From positions 42,236,493 through 42,300,492 of the forward strand of contig CM064653.1 of NCBI GenBank assembly GCA_032717465.1: 64,000 nt of DNA, in the 5' to 3' direction. Source of the DNA: Coenobita brevimanus (Eukaryota; Arthropoda; Malacostraca; Decapoda; Coenobitidae). A model generated the notes under the pieces. The model was not told where the DNA came from, ran no database searches, and saw only the letters and a program-made list of their open reading frames with translations. Below are positions 1 through 14,599 of the stretch, in pieces (within the stretch, counting starts at the first letter, position 1; each line of letters starts with the position of its first letter). The translations under genes and the position numbers were made by a program.

Positions 1-646
1 GTCACCTATCCTATCCCTACTCCTCCTCATTCTCTCCATCCCATGTTAAACCCTCCCCCCGTCCGTCTCCCATCATTTCCCCACCACCATCCACCCTGGC
101 CTCGCTTTATCTTTACCACCCTCGCCTCGGATCACCTTTGTTTGCCGGCTTATCGTGCGTCTCCTTCAGCGTGCCGACAGGTGCCCAAGAAGAGGGTCAC
201 GTCGTCTATGCTGGAGCAGTGAAGTACCTTAGATAATCTCTGCTTTTTGATCTCTCTTCTCTGTTTCTTTCTGCCGACCCACGCATTCTCCTAGCTTCTC
301 TGTGATCACCTTGCCTCATCTCCACATGTCCTTATGCTTCATTGTCACTTCTTCGGCCCCCCTCCTTCGATCACTTCTTCCTTCAGTCTTTCTTCCACTT
401 CGTTCTTTCTCTCTCTCAGACTTCTTCCTCTCTCCCGTCCCCTCATTTCTTCCTCCCTCCTCACCGACTTCTCAACCCCAGTCCTCCACATCTCCACTCC
501 TCTTCCTGTATAGTCCACACCTCTCCTATACTACTCCCATTTGCTCTTTCATCACTTTTTCCTCTCTCCTCACCCACTTCTCCACTCCAGTCCTCCACAT
601 CTCCACTCCTCTTATATTCCATTCCACTTCCCTATTTCTTCCCCCA

Positions 647-651
<5 letters not shown>
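1..651. other. pyrimidine-rich DNA without a gene
   Basis: Ordinary sequence to about 300, then mostly C/T with a loosely repeated CTCCACTCCAGTCCTCCACA block (about 470-620). Open frames here are Ser/Leu/Pro artefacts of CT-rich DNA. Confidence 0.7.

Positions 652-700
<49 letters not shown>
652..700. repeat. (CT)n microsatellite
   Basis: Uninterrupted CT repeat, about 24 units. Confidence 0.97.
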
Positions 701-704
<4 letters not shown>

Positions 705-1095
705 CCTATCCCCCCCAGAGAAGTCCCTCCCGCACCGCATCTCTCTTGGGTTATCCGCGAGATAGGTGAAAGCGCCATAAAAGTGACAACGACACTCGAT
801 AAGGCAGATAACAGGCTTGTAAGTGAGAGAGAACGGCGATGGCGGAGGACGTTATGGATTATGACGGCGAAATGATGAGAGAGAGAGAGAGAGTATAGAG
901 TATCTTTAATCGTGATGTTGGTAAACGGTTTAAAAGTAAGTTAGCAGGAAGACCCAGTGCCCGTTTATCATACTCATCACTTGACATAAATTGCTTTGCA
1001 AATACCAGTTTCTCGCATATACCCAAAATTTCAGTCCTTATGTTTTATTAATATTTTTACCCTTGTACAGGTTATAGCATATTATTGAACACGTG

Positions 1096-1097
<2 letters not shown>
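701..1097. other. no recognised feature
   Basis: Mixed sequence; a short (GA)n run at 879-894. Confidence 0.6.
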
Positions 1098-1168
<71 letters not shown>

Positions 1169-1203
1169 CACAGCACAGCACAGCACAGCACAGCACAGCA
1201 CAC
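1098..1203. repeat. (CA)n followed by an (AGCAC)n pentanucleotide repeat
   Basis: CA repeat to about 1166, directly followed by about seven AGCAC units to about 1203. Confidence 0.97.
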
Positions 1204-1518
1204 CCATCCCTCCCTCCCCCAACACATATCCACATCTGTGACGTAACCAGCCTAGGCCTATACAAGGATTGAGGAGGGGGTTGGGGAGAAGGGGCCTCAG
1301 TACCGATATGAAGGAGGTGTGGGGATTAGCGAGGGGCCCTTGGGTTATCCCCGCCTTGGCCACGGCGGGAGGGGAGGGGGGATTGGTGTGGCGTGTAGTC
1401 TTTTATCCAGGGGTGTGGGGGGGAGGGGAGAGGGATTCGTGGTGGTGTGATAGGAGAGGGAGTAGAAAAGAAGTGGCATTGGAATTATGGATTGGGTGAA
1501 GAGAAGTATGTATTTGTA

Positions 1519-1523
<5 letters not shown>
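1204..1523. other. G-rich sequence, no gene
   Basis: GGGG-rich stretch about 1270-1460, no coding signature. Confidence 0.6.

Positions 1524-1566
<43 letters not shown>
1524..1566. repeat. (AG)n microsatellite
   Basis: About 21 AG units. Confidence 0.97.
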
Positions 1567-1568
<2 letters not shown>

Positions 1569-2081
1569 AAGTCAGAGCTTGAGAGGGATGGAAGTGTCGA
1601 GCGATATTGGCGTATTAGGGTGACCCAGGCAGTGGATGATTGATGTATCTAGGTGTGTTGTGTATTCCCCTGTCACAACACCAGCCCAGTGATAAGTGTG
1701 ACCTATAAGAGTTTTTATATATGTTAAAGTCCGGATCATATTCTGCTGGAAACGAGATTAAACAAAGACATAAATCATAAAGGAAATTATAGACATAGAG
1801 ACTTATTCATTACTTTGGTTAGCAAATTATACGAGGGTACACAGATACATAACCGAAATGATACTGAAACCCAAACACACAAACTAAAGCATAGACGAAC
1901 TGCAACACCAAGACACAATCAAAGACACAATCGCAGAAGGCCACAGTCCTCCCACACACTGCGGATTTACACAGCAACACAGACACACGGACAGAAACAT
2001 TAGTAAGCAAAAACTCCAGCTTAGGCTCAGGTATAAACACAGAACCATGAAGAAAAAACTCAGAACCCTCATTCACGTATT
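1567..2081. other. mixed sequence grading into degenerate CA-rich DNA
   Basis: Nothing recognised to 1840; ACACA-rich, impure repeat after that. Confidence 0.6.
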
Positions 2082-2566
2082 CACCGCTACAAACGTCCAA
2101 ATACTTCAACACGCAGGTACCCTAGAAGCGAGACAAGACAGGGACACAGACTCGGACAAAAACACAAACAGGCACAGACTGAGAATCCACCTTCCTCCCA
2201 CACAGGCATTATGCACCGCCACAGACGTCCAAACACGCCAGCACGCAGGTAACCGAGAAGCGAGAGAACGAAATTACACGGAGACACAAACAGGTAAATA
2301 AACCATAATGCGCAGAAACAGAAAGACAGATAGATATAAAACAAAAACAGAAACATCGACACAGACACATACAGAGAAACACAAACACACAGACAGCAAC
2401 ACAAACAAACAGAAATACAAGCACAAAGACAGTAACACAGACAAACAGAATCAAGACATACCCTGGTCACAAACACAAACCGAGAAAACGCACAATCCAC
2501 CGACACATCTATATGCACGGCCACAAACGTCCAAACACGCCAACACGCAGGTACGGGAGGGGCGAG
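2082..2566. repeat. three dispersed copies of a ~52-bp unit in CA-rich DNA
   Basis: Copies at 2082-2133, 2213-2264 and 2514-2566 share CACCGC(C/T)ACA(G/A)ACGTCCAA, then CGCAGGTA and, in two copies, GAAGCGAG. The DNA between them is degenerate ACAGA/ACACA. Confidence 0.75.
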
Positions 2567-2689
2567 GCAACACCTTCCTCGTGGGGGTGAACTAATTTTT
2601 GCGTGGGCATGCACACCATCCGCCACCCGAAACTTCCCACCCACCCACCGACACGTACCCTCGCTCCGTTTACCGCGCCAGGTGAGTTC

Positions 2690-3065
2690 CCCTCCTCCCT
2701 TTTCACCTCCCTTCCTCCCTTTTCCGTCCCCCCCCCTCTCCTTTCTCCCGCTTTCTCCCTCCTCCCTTCCCCTTCCCTCCCCTTCCCATCTTCCTTCCCT
2801 GGCCTCCCTTCCCATCTTCCTTCCCCTCCCCTTCTCCCTTCCTTTCCATCTTCCTTTTCTCCTACTCTAACTCTCGCGCCTTCTCCCCATTCTCCCTCTC
2901 TATCCTCACTCCCTCCCCTTCTCTCTCTCGTCCTCTCCTCCGCCCCCCTACCCTTCTCTTTCCCCTTCCGTCCCCCTCCCCCTCCCTGATCCTCAACTCC
3001 TTCACCATCCCTCTCCCATTCCCCATCGCCCCCTCTCGTCCTCTTTCCCTCCCCTTCCTTTGCCT
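2690..3065. repeat. long polypyrimidine tract
   Basis: About 375 bp almost entirely C/T with recurring TTCCCTCCCCTTCC. The opposite strand gives long Gly/Arg/Glu artefact frames. Confidence 0.85.
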
Positions 3066-3412
3066 CATTCGTGCTCGCCTGTCGGGGACCTGTATGTAAA
3101 TTCGACACTCGTTGGTTTTATTCTAGGGGAAGATTGGAGCCTTAGAAAAATGATGGTCTGCTTGAATAACCTTAGTTCAGTCGACCGCCTTTGATCTAAC
3201 CCGGAAATTCAGGTATTGCCGATCCTGTGCTAGGGGTACATTGGGACTTGTTAAATATTTGTTGTCTGCCTTAATGACCCTCGTGCAGTCGATAGGCAGT
3301 ACTCTACGCATTCTTCTTTCTCTCATTATCCATTTTAGTTGAGTCTTGTCTTCTGTCGAATTAGCTGTAATATCGCCCCAAGTCATGGGAAGAGCCCACC
3401 TTCCAAGTACAG
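3066..3412. other. no recognised feature
   Basis: Unique mixed sequence. Confidence 0.5.
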
Positions 3413-3987
<575 letters not shown>

Positions 3988-4192
3988 GAAACCACCTCAG
4001 TACGATGACGTTTCTCATCCTTACTACCATCATCCGATGTCGTTCAAATTCGGAAAGACCCCTCTTAGTGAAGGTGCTAGGTCTCCATTAAGCCATTCCG
4101 TACGATTATATCTCTTGTTTTATTCTCGCTGCTGCCGAAGGATTTATTTTTATTTTTTTTTCAGTTTACACCAACCCTCTTGGTGAATGTAA
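3988..4192 (-). mobile_element. two adjacent family A MITE copies
   Basis: The first (3990-4080) has CTCAGTACGATGACGTTTCT, CTTACTACCATCATCCGATG and CCTCTTAGTGAAGGTG. The second (4090-4192) has CATTCCGTACGATTATATCT, TTATTCTCGCTGCTGCCGAAGG and a degraded far end. Both are inverted relative to the copy at 18281. Confidence 0.55.
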
Positions 4193-5123
4193 CAATCAGG
4201 TGAGACAGCTATAACGTGGTATGTCAAGCCGATAATATTTCTTCCCCCATTCGACAACACAGCCAGGAACGAAAGCCCCGTTACATAGTCTAAGTGAGAG
4301 GAACTGCACTATGGAATGAACACACTGCACAGCTGCTGCTCTCACATCATCTCATTACTGGGTTGTAAGATGTGATGCCCGTTAAGTGGTTTTCTAGCTC
4401 ATTTGGATCCCTGGTATTCATCTTATCCTGAAGTATGTGAGGAACTTATAAGACGTGTGTATCCATAAACTTGTGCTAACGAAATAATGTTTGGAAATAA
4501 TCGAGTACAATTTTCATCTGGGTGAGAAGATACTGTACGTTGTTGAAGCTGTAACATTTGCTTTGTTTTCAAGTACAGTCCTGTAATTTTGAGGACTTTG
4601 ATGATGGATATAATTCATTTGTGGACATAAAAGTACCACAAGTGATTACTTACGAGAAAAATGAAATAATTAATAGGGATATAAATGATAAATGCAAATA
4701 CTGGTACGAGTAATGCCAGTTGAAGAATGCACGGGAAAACAGCATTAAACTGTCGAGTAAAAAAAAAAAAAAAGGCAAAGTGACTATACAGTATGATCAG
4801 AGTTTTAGCAAAGGAGGAAAGAGGGTTAGAATGGAAACCTTATATAGTGATCCTCCGACTAAACAGGGAAATTTGCACAGTTGTTAAGGGGAAAAGCAAA
4901 CTGCCTTCCCATTTTTGTCCCTCTCCCATTTCTTAGGTCTAATAACTGCATAATATTTCTCCTACAACCAGGTAATTGATATACAAAAAGGTTCGTACAA
5001 TGCCCGTCTGTGTAATATTTAGGTACCTTTGACATATCGTTGACATTTAGATATTTTTGAGACTTTTCGCTGTGATTTTTATATATGAAATTGCCATCAA
5101 AATGAGAAAGATATTTCGCCAGA

Positions 5124-5126
<3 letters not shown>
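4193..5126. other. AT-rich unique sequence, no gene
   Basis: Only a poly(A) run near 4760; no splice-bounded frame recognised. Confidence 0.5.
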
Positions 5127-5187
<61 letters not shown>

Positions 5188-5198
5188 TTCTCTCTCTC
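5127..5198. repeat. (CT)n microsatellite
   Basis: CT repeat interrupted near 5185. Confidence 0.97.
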
Positions 5199-5319
5199 AA
5201 AATTCCTAAAATGTTCAACTTAGAAAGTTGTATAATTATACTTAATAGCATATATAAATTATTTTCCTTCTCCTTGCAGGTATGTTGTCTTTAACGGAGC
5301 AGCCAGGTGGTGTTACGGA

Positions 5320-5710
5320 GGAGGGTGAGTACATTGTTCCCCGATGTTACTTAAAGTGTCACGTGGTGTTACTTTAAATGATGTGATGTTCCTGCAGGTG
5401 TTACTAAATGTTTCGTGACGTTGCGGAGTAATGATTTGTAAGGTGTTACGGATGCTTTTCCCGGGTGTAACTTTAAGCGATGTGATGTCTTTTTAGGTGT
5501 TACTGAAGGTGTGCCATGGTGCTACGTAGTGGAGATTTTTGAAGGAGCTAATGGAGATGTTCCGTGCTGTAACTTAAAAGGGTGTTTTTAAGGTGTTCCT
5601 CGTGTTACTTGCTGGTGATGCTGAAAATGTTTTGATGTTGATGAAGGCGTTTCGTAATGTTACTTTTGGCGTTTTGTGGTGTTCCTGTACGTGTTACTGA
5701 AGGAGTATGC
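5320..5710. repeat. degenerate GTGTTACT-type tandem repeat
   Basis: Recurring GGTGTTACT(T/G)AA, TTTCGTGATGTT and GATGTGATGTTC words at irregular 30-60 bp spacing. Confidence 0.6.
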
Positions 5711-5719
5711 GTTTACGTT

Positions 5720-5720
<1 letters not shown>

Positions 5721-5782
<62 letters not shown>

Positions 5783-5846
5783 TCAGGGTTCGAGGGTTGA
5801 GGCGCTCTGTATACGTTTACGTTGATATCCGTGAGTATGTGTCCAT

Positions 5847-5937
<91 letters not shown>
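5721..5937. repeat. two (TG)n microsatellites
   Basis: TG tracts at 5721-5780 and 5851-5937, separated by 70 bp of unique DNA. Confidence 0.97.
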
Positions 5938-5939
<2 letters not shown>

Positions 5940-6039
5940 GGCGCGCGCACGTCCCCCTGACAAGACTATAATGAAGACTGTCCGGTGTATCCACAGTGTG
6001 TTGCTGTTGATAAAAATGCCCCCCCCTCCACCTCACTAC

Positions 6040-6041
<2 letters not shown>

Positions 6042-6102
<61 letters not shown>

Positions 6103-6104
6103 TT
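6042..6104. repeat. (CT)n microsatellite
   Basis: About 25 CT units, then an imperfect tail. Confidence 0.97.
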
Positions 6105-6265
6105 CATCCTTGCCTCTTTCTTCATTCCGCTCTCTCTCACTTGACTGTCTTCTGTCTCGCGTTGTTTCCCTTTGTTATTGCTCCTGTCTTCATGTAGCTG
6201 TCTATCTCTTCTCATTCCTTTCTCATACTCCTCTTTCTTTTTATCCTTACCCCTGTTTTTTATGC

Positions 6266-7320
<1,055 letters not shown>

Positions 7321-7840
7321 GTAATTGGCTCTCCACGATGTCTCTTTCCAAACTGAATCCCATTTCTTTTAGGGATTTGCTCAGTGTCTCATTATAGATA
7401 CTTTTGGAATAATTATAACCAAATGTGGAAGGATTGTGTATTCAGAAGACGCAATATTTTCGTTTTGGATGTCTGTGTTAATTGGCTCTCCACGATGTCT
7501 CTCTCCAAACTGAACCCTATTTCTTTTAGTGGTTTGCCCAGTGTCTCATTATGGATACTTTTGGAATAATAACTGTATGACTAAATGTGGAAAGATTAGT
7601 TGTTCAGAAGACACAATTCTCATCCCAAATGTGGAAAGACTGTTCGTTCAAAACAGGCCATATTTTCGACCTATTTTTAATCCTCTTAATTAATTCTCAC
7701 TCCACGATATCTCTCTTCATACTGAATCCCTTTTCTTTGACTGTTTTGCTCAGTGTTTCCTTTTAGATACATTTCCAGGAATTATGGCCACTTATGGATG
7801 AGTTGCTTATTCTGAAGATACAACATTTTTGGCTCGACCC
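7321..7840. repeat. three-copy tandem repeat (~150-210 bp unit)
   Basis: Copies start at 7321, 7479 and 7691. Each has CTCCACGAT(G/A)TCTCT, AAACTGAA(T/C)CC, TTTGC(T/C)CAGTGT and ATACTTTTGGAATAA-type blocks, and ends in TTCAGAAGA(C/T). Copy 2 carries an extra ~55 bp including a second AAATGTGGAAAGA. Confidence 0.85.
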
Positions 7841-7951
7841 GGTTGTTCTTCAGTATCCTTGAAATAACTTTTCAGTTTAAGGTAAAAATTCCATCATGAG
7901 AACAACTGATGTTACCGTGGAATTAAGAAACATAGATACAGGATATTATTT

Positions 7952-8046
7952 AGCCCTTTGACAACGGTGAGCAGTTGCATTATTTTCTTCCTGACCACTG
8001 ACGATTAAATTGAACTTAGGAAAGACGTCTCGTATTGAATGGTTTA
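7952..8046 (-). mobile_element. family A MITE copy
   Basis: TAGCCCTTTGACAACGGTGAG at one end; interior TTCCTGACCACTGACGATTA then GGAAAGACGTCTCG; the far end reads TATTGAATGGTTTA. Confidence 0.45.
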
Positions 8047-8639
8047 ATGAAATCTGCAACTTCCCCAGCACAATAGGTCATTCTTATGCTGTATTAAAAA
8101 TCGTGTGTAGAGAAAGCAAATGCATTATCTAGTACGTCTTATTCAAGTGGTAGAAGTTACTGTTAGAGCCCGCCACTATCATATATCTCACATACCAAGC
8201 ATAAATGTGGCATAACAGAAAACAGTACAGTAAAAGATCAGCTTCCCCGCCGGCCATATTCTCGTGAGGTTAGGAGGCTTTCGTCAGTACGTCTTCTTGA
8301 ACCGATCTCTTTTGCATATTGTACCGGTGCCCTAATTATTCTTATGTTTATTAATGTATTTTGATTATGAATAAACCAGTCAGGAGGAGGTGGTACAGAT
8401 CCTTCTAAGCTGACGGTCCATGAGCTTTACACATCCACTTGTTTTATGTTAAACAGGATATATATATATTTTTTTTTGGGGGTGGAGGCAACATCAGATA
8501 TAATGTGGAATACAGATATTTATTATAAGTATTGTTGCTCTCTCAAACCAGCATTATCATCTTCAGAACGAAAGACTCTATGCAAAACTTCGTCATCCCA
8601 CCGCAGAGGTTCCGCTATTAGCCCTCATACCCGTCCCCC

Positions 8640-8643
<4 letters not shown>
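8047..8643. other. no recognised feature
   Basis: Unique AT-rich sequence. Confidence 0.5.

Positions 8644-8706
<63 letters not shown>
8644..8706. repeat. (CA)n microsatellite
   Basis: About 31 CA units. Confidence 0.97.
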
Positions 8707-8709
<3 letters not shown>

Positions 8710-10098
8710 CGTCGTTTTCTTTAATCGAGAGGGCGAAAATGTAATTAATCCTCGCCTTATCAGGATCATTCGTGTATTTATTGTGAGCGTCAGGTGTGGT
8801 TAGCCTGCATCCGACGATACAGGGTGCATTCAGCAAGAGAGGCCAGACAAGCATCAGTGCTGAGTTTCATAAATGGCTCACATCTGGGGGTTTGCTTACA
8901 TCGTCGCAATCTCTCTTTACTCTCTTGACTACGATGACATAATTTGTTATTGCCATGGTTTCGTAAATCTGAAGAAGGTCTTATGGTGAAAGGGTTAGAC
9001 ACAACTTCCTTCTGCCCATTTTGCCACGGGGGGTCTTTCCAGTGCTGAACAAAATCTTCTGGCAATAATAAACGTAAAATCAGTAAGGCGTCATCATAGA
9101 GGTGGAATTAACACTACCTGACCAGATCCACGTGTAAGGTTGGTGTCCCCCTGACCTCATCACAGTGGCCCAGAAATGTCAATAAGTTTGCATAATATGA
9201 CAACACGTTAATAAAGGCTGCCCGCTGCTGTGTCTGCTGTATGTGTGCTAGCCGCAATATTGTTAGGGAACGCCAAACCCCCCTCCCCCATCGTACCGGC
9301 CACAACCTCGTCTCTTAATGCTGTGTTGTGTGTGTGTGGACAGTAGGCTGTGTATATGTGTATGGGTAACCTTACTGACCTAATAGTTAAATGTATAATG
9401 CGAGGGATTGGCTCTGAGTGCAGATGTACGTAATTGTGTATATGAAACTGCTTATGAACAGTAACATGTACAGATGTGCACAGTATGTGGTTAGTGTGTA
9501 TATGTATATGAGAATGGCATATGTGCATAGTATGTGTTTTGTATGAGTTCAGGTGTGTAAGTAGAGGTATGCTTTGTTAAACAAGACAATCAGATGAGAT
9601 CACAGTCTTTGTTGGAGCACTTGAGAAGTACTGTTTATAAACTCAAGGCACACGAAACCCATAACAGTGTAATGTTAACTCCTGTCTCCCTCGTTAACAC
9701 TAGTATTTACATTTGGCTTTTCATACAAACACTTGAGGATGAATCGTACCGTCAGCAATATTCATGAAGATTACGTGTTACAGCTTCAGTAGGCGAGAGA
9801 TGTGAAGTGAATAGATAAAATCGTCTGGCGGTAGGTGGTTTCCAGAATTAAATACACATCATGTCATGTAAGTGAAGGAGTTGATGAATATTCTTGCAGC
9901 ATATGGTGTCTTAATCTGAATATACCGGTAATCACCTGTCAGTAACCAGAATTAAATAGAAAAAGCGTAATATGACTAAAGAAGCTAAATAGTTTTCGTA
10001 TACAAAAACCCCAGCATGACAGACGTTTATATTCTAATTGTTACAATGTTCGGTGTTTTCAGCCCCTCCTCGACCTTCACCCCGCCTGACACTTCCTA
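8707..10098. other. unique sequence, no gene recognised
   Basis: Contains a degenerate TGTGTA-rich stretch (9320-9560). Short minus-strand frames here show no family motif. Confidence 0.5.
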
Positions 10099-10308
10099 AG
10101 GACTTTAGTTATAAAAGATCCTAAACAGTTTTTCAGTTGAGAATTCGTAGCCGCTCACAATTATCGGTATTTTTTTTTTTTTTTGGTCACATTTTCACTT
10201 TATAACCGTAGTTTGGTTGTGAATCGGTACCTGTACGAGTAACGAGGAAAGAATAACACGCAATCTTGTTCACAACTTCAGCGTAGGATAGTTTATAAAT
10301 ACCATCCC
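10099..10308 (+). mobile_element. family B MITE copy
   Basis: Left end GGACTTTAGTTATAAAAGAT then CCTAAACAG; right end TAGGATAGTTTATAAATACC. The interior has TTCACTTTATAACCGTAGTT then TGGTTGTGAATCGG, the complement of the internal block at 41800. Confidence 0.5.
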
Positions 10309-11527
<1,219 letters not shown>

Positions 11528-11739
11528 ACCACCGTGTATTCGCTAGATAATGATGGCAGTTTTTATTATCATGTTATTTTCCCTTAATCATTTCTCATGA
11601 TTTCTTGCTTTCTCCTGTACCTGCTTCTTTGTCTTCTCTCGCGTTCTTACACATACCAAAGTGTTATGGTTGGCGAAGGTGTATAGGTAACGAGAAGAAA
11701 GACACGACGCTCCGTTTGTTGTGGCCCCTTTGTCGCAGG

Positions 11740-12025
11740 TTGGGGGTAGGGGGAGAGGAAGAGGAGAAGGGTAGAAGGGGAGGGGTGAAGGGTGGAAAGA
11801 GGGAGAGGGGTGGAAGGAGAGAGGGTTTGAGTGCAAGGGAGAGAGGGAGAGGGGTGGAAGGAGAGAGGGTTTGAGTGGAAGGTGAGGGGTAAAGGGTGGA
11901 AGGAGAGAGGGTTTGAGTGGAAGTCAGGGAGAAGGAGAGAGGGAGACGGGTGGAAAGAGAGGGGGTTTGAGTGGAAGGTTGGGAGAAGGAGAGACGGAGA
12001 GGGGTGGGAGGTAGTGTGAAGGGGA
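11740..12025. repeat. purine-rich minisatellite
   Basis: Recurring GGTGGAAGGAGAGAGGGTTT then GAGTGGAAGG, about five imperfect copies at 40-65 bp spacing. Confidence 0.85.
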
Positions 12026-12146
12026 TGGGGAGGGAGATGGTCGTTACCTTCCCTTGTTTGTGAACCTACAACACCACCTTCAGACTAGACAAGATTGAGT
12101 TGTGTCTTGTTTTGAAGTCCAAGTCGTCAACTTGTTCCCAAGTGAG

Positions 12147-12239
12147 TTAACCCCTTCACTACGAGAAGCCCATCCTGAGCTCAGTAAGATGGCGTGGTAA
12201 CGAGAAAATAATGAAAAAGCTTAGTACGGAAGAGGTAAA
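12147..12239 (+). mobile_element. family A MITE, complete copy
   Basis: Starts TTAACCCCTTCACTACGAG and ends TTAGTACGGAAGAGGTAAA, an inverted match. The interior has CATCCTGAGCTCAGTAA and GGTAACGAGAA, matching the family core (CTGAGCTGAATAA... AGCAAGAATAAAATA). Confidence 0.6.
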
Positions 12240-12269
12240 TGGGACTCAAAACGTACCCTATTTAGTGAG

Positions 12270-12360
12270 CCTTTCAGTACTAGAGCTGCTTCTTGAACGT
12301 AATGTAATTGGCAAGCAGTTTCTGGAAATACTAAAAGGTTTCGTCGTACTGAAGGGGAAA
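12270..12360 (+). mobile_element. family A MITE, complete copy
   Basis: Left end CCTTTCAGTACTAGAG; right end TCGTCGTACTGAAGGGGAAA; interior TTGAACGTAATGTAATTGGCAAGC. It lies 30 bp from the preceding copy. Confidence 0.6.
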
Positions 12361-12639
12361 GTGGAACTCAATGACCTCAATTAAGTGCTACGAAAGGTCC
12401 CGCTTTGTGCTTAATGTAATTCCTTCAGGACCATGACGTTTCTTTTATTATACTCTTGGTACACACTGACGGCTTTTACTGAGATCAAGGGGAGTATTTC
12501 AGGCTGCAGGGGCATGTTATATCCTTCCTTGACACTGTGAGGTCCTCCCTGAGCTGAATTAAAGCATCTGGAGTTAGCTAGAATAAAACTAAAAATACTT
12601 CTAAAGAAATTCATTGTCTGTTGGTTGCAGAAAGTAGTG

Positions 12640-12905
12640 AAGAGATACCATCACCCTCAGGGGATTAATGTAGATAGTTTTTGACCCCCTTTACTGTACT
12701 TTAGAATCCCCAAGGCTCACCAAATCGCCTGGACTTCGGACGATTTTCTGCGGCTTAAGTGAGAGGCATCAGGCTGTGAATGGCTTGATGGAGACTCTGA
12801 TTTCGTCACAACAACAACAAATCGTCTCGGCAAAGCTTAGCAAAATCGTCTGCATCTAGCAAGAATCCAGTAAGAAACACACCATCGGACTGATGGGGTT
12901 AATAT
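12640..12905 (+). mobile_element. cluster of partial family A MITE copies
   Basis: Contains an AATCCCCAAGGCTCACCAAAT block, two TCGTCTG-type cores (one in each orientation near 12735-12760, one at 12845-12870 followed by CTAGCAAGAA) and a right end CATCGGACTGATGGGGTTAA at 12883-12902. Confidence 0.45.
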
Positions 12906-13908
12906 TGATAGTTGGAGGGATAGATATGTGAAAGAAAATGTTGGCGTGTGGAAATGAAGAGGTTAATTGCTCTTAGTCACTGATTTTATTCGTAATTACT
13001 ACAGTCTTCTTGGTTTTGTATGCGCAGTTTTATGGATTGTATGTGTGGGTTTATGATTCTCTCTCTCTCTCTCTCTCTCTCTGGATATCATCTCGTTGCC
13101 GCCCAAGTTTCTGCGCGTTTTAGCTATTAATGAGAACATATATATTGATTCATAAAATATATATGACTATCGACCACACGAGTCATTTAGGCAGATAATT
13201 ACTAGGAGTTTATGATTTGAGAGTTTTGCGACGTCTCCCTTCGGCGCGGACGTGGAAAGAGAGACGAGGAAAATGAAGAGAGGGGAGAGGAGGAGGAGGA
13301 GGAGGAGGAGGGAGTCATTATAATGATCCTAACATTTCAGCTCAGGACATCGTGATACTGAAACATCTGCCCCCCCCTTCTCCCCCCTGCACGCTGGTCA
13401 GACGGAGGAAGGGGAATGGAAGGGGGAACGGGGAAAACAGAGACATAACCATCATCGGTCTCGCTCTGCTCCTTTGTCCGCCATGTTTGTTCAGTGTCAC
13501 CCTACACACCTGGCGCGAATCCACACGCGGTTTTAAAAAGGCGGGGAAAAGGATGAGGGAATGATTCGCGCGGGGACTCTGGCGTGAAAGGCGTTAGTGA
13601 GGCGGAGGGATTTGGTGAAAAGGTTGTGTGAAAGAGATGCGGGGAGGTGGCCGCCGGTGTCTGTGTGGAGGCGAGGGCCCGTGAGGGATTATTCCAGCCC
13701 CGGGACCGCGGCAGGGAACCAGACCCAACTCCGATTCCCACCACGACATCGATCCCACCAATAAGTTACCAGAAAATTGCCCCTTAATTACCCTATTTTC
13801 AGTCCATCATTCCCTTCAAACACCAAAACAAAGAGGAAAAAACGCCTTGAAATCACAAAACTAGGTCAGACAGGCTGCAAAACAGGGCTGACTTCAAACG
13901 TAGATAGT
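12906..13908. other. unique sequence with short simple repeats
   Basis: (CT)n at 13060-13082 and (GGA)n at 13283-13311; the rest is mixed, GC-richer from 13360 to 13740. No gene recognised. Confidence 0.5.
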
Positions 13909-13965
13909 AAACTCGAAGCCAGGATCTCTCGGGTTAGGATGCGAGTGTCAGCCATCAGCCGCCAC
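13909..13965 (-). mobile_element. degenerate tRNA-like SINE head
   Basis: On the minus strand the order is TGATGGCTGACACTCGC, then a CCTAACCC anticodon-like stretch, then GATCCTGGCTTCGAGTTT, resembling an A box and a B box (GGTTCGAGTCC) at tRNA spacing. The cloverleaf is damaged, so this is not a functional tRNA. A body may extend toward 13760. Confidence 0.4.
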
Positions 13966-14201
13966 ACAGGGGATGGGATGCGACGGGACGAATAGCGGGC
14001 ACGGGTGGGGAAATAAAAGTCCCCAAATTATTCCCGACGTAATCCCCCGGTCCCGCTGTGCAGATTAGTGGTAAACTGGAGTAAGCTCTTCAGGACGGGT
14101 GAGGGAGAAAGACCAGGGCAGTTAGTAAAGTCGTACGGATCCGGATGTGTGTGTTGTACGCCAGGGAACGTGTGGTATGAGTGTGTGGTGGTGATTGTGT
14201 A

Positions 14202-14202
<1 letters not shown>

Positions 14203-14264
<62 letters not shown>

Positions 14265-14288
14265 AGAGAGAGAGAGAGAGAGAGAGAG
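14203..14288. repeat. (TG)n-(AG)n compound microsatellite
   Basis: TG to about 14263, then AG to 14288. Confidence 0.97.
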
Positions 14289-14599
14289 GAAAGAATAGTC
14301 TACTTTCTCCCCAGGTTTGAGAGTGAGGAACCAGCCAGCAAATAGAGCGATTACCTGAGTCCATCCAATTCACGTCCTTCTACAAGACATCTATTTTTCT
14401 TCCTTGCACCCCCGAAGGCCAGGTACACACGAAGGAAGAAAAGGTCCGGACAATCATTACGAAGAATTTCTCAAATCTTCTTACCATCGTCACCTTTTCA
14501 AAGACAAAATGAAAAACGATTGAGGAGCCCCACATCCCCATAGAGCGACCGTGCTGACCGTCTGGACCGAGGTAAATCGTCTTAGCGAGGCTCGGTTCT

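Noticed and set aside
2087..3108. Long minus-strand frames (199 and 242 codons)
   Set aside because: They read through a polypyrimidine tract and CA-rich repeats; the products are Gly/Arg/Glu or Cys/Val/Phe low-complexity sequence with no domain.
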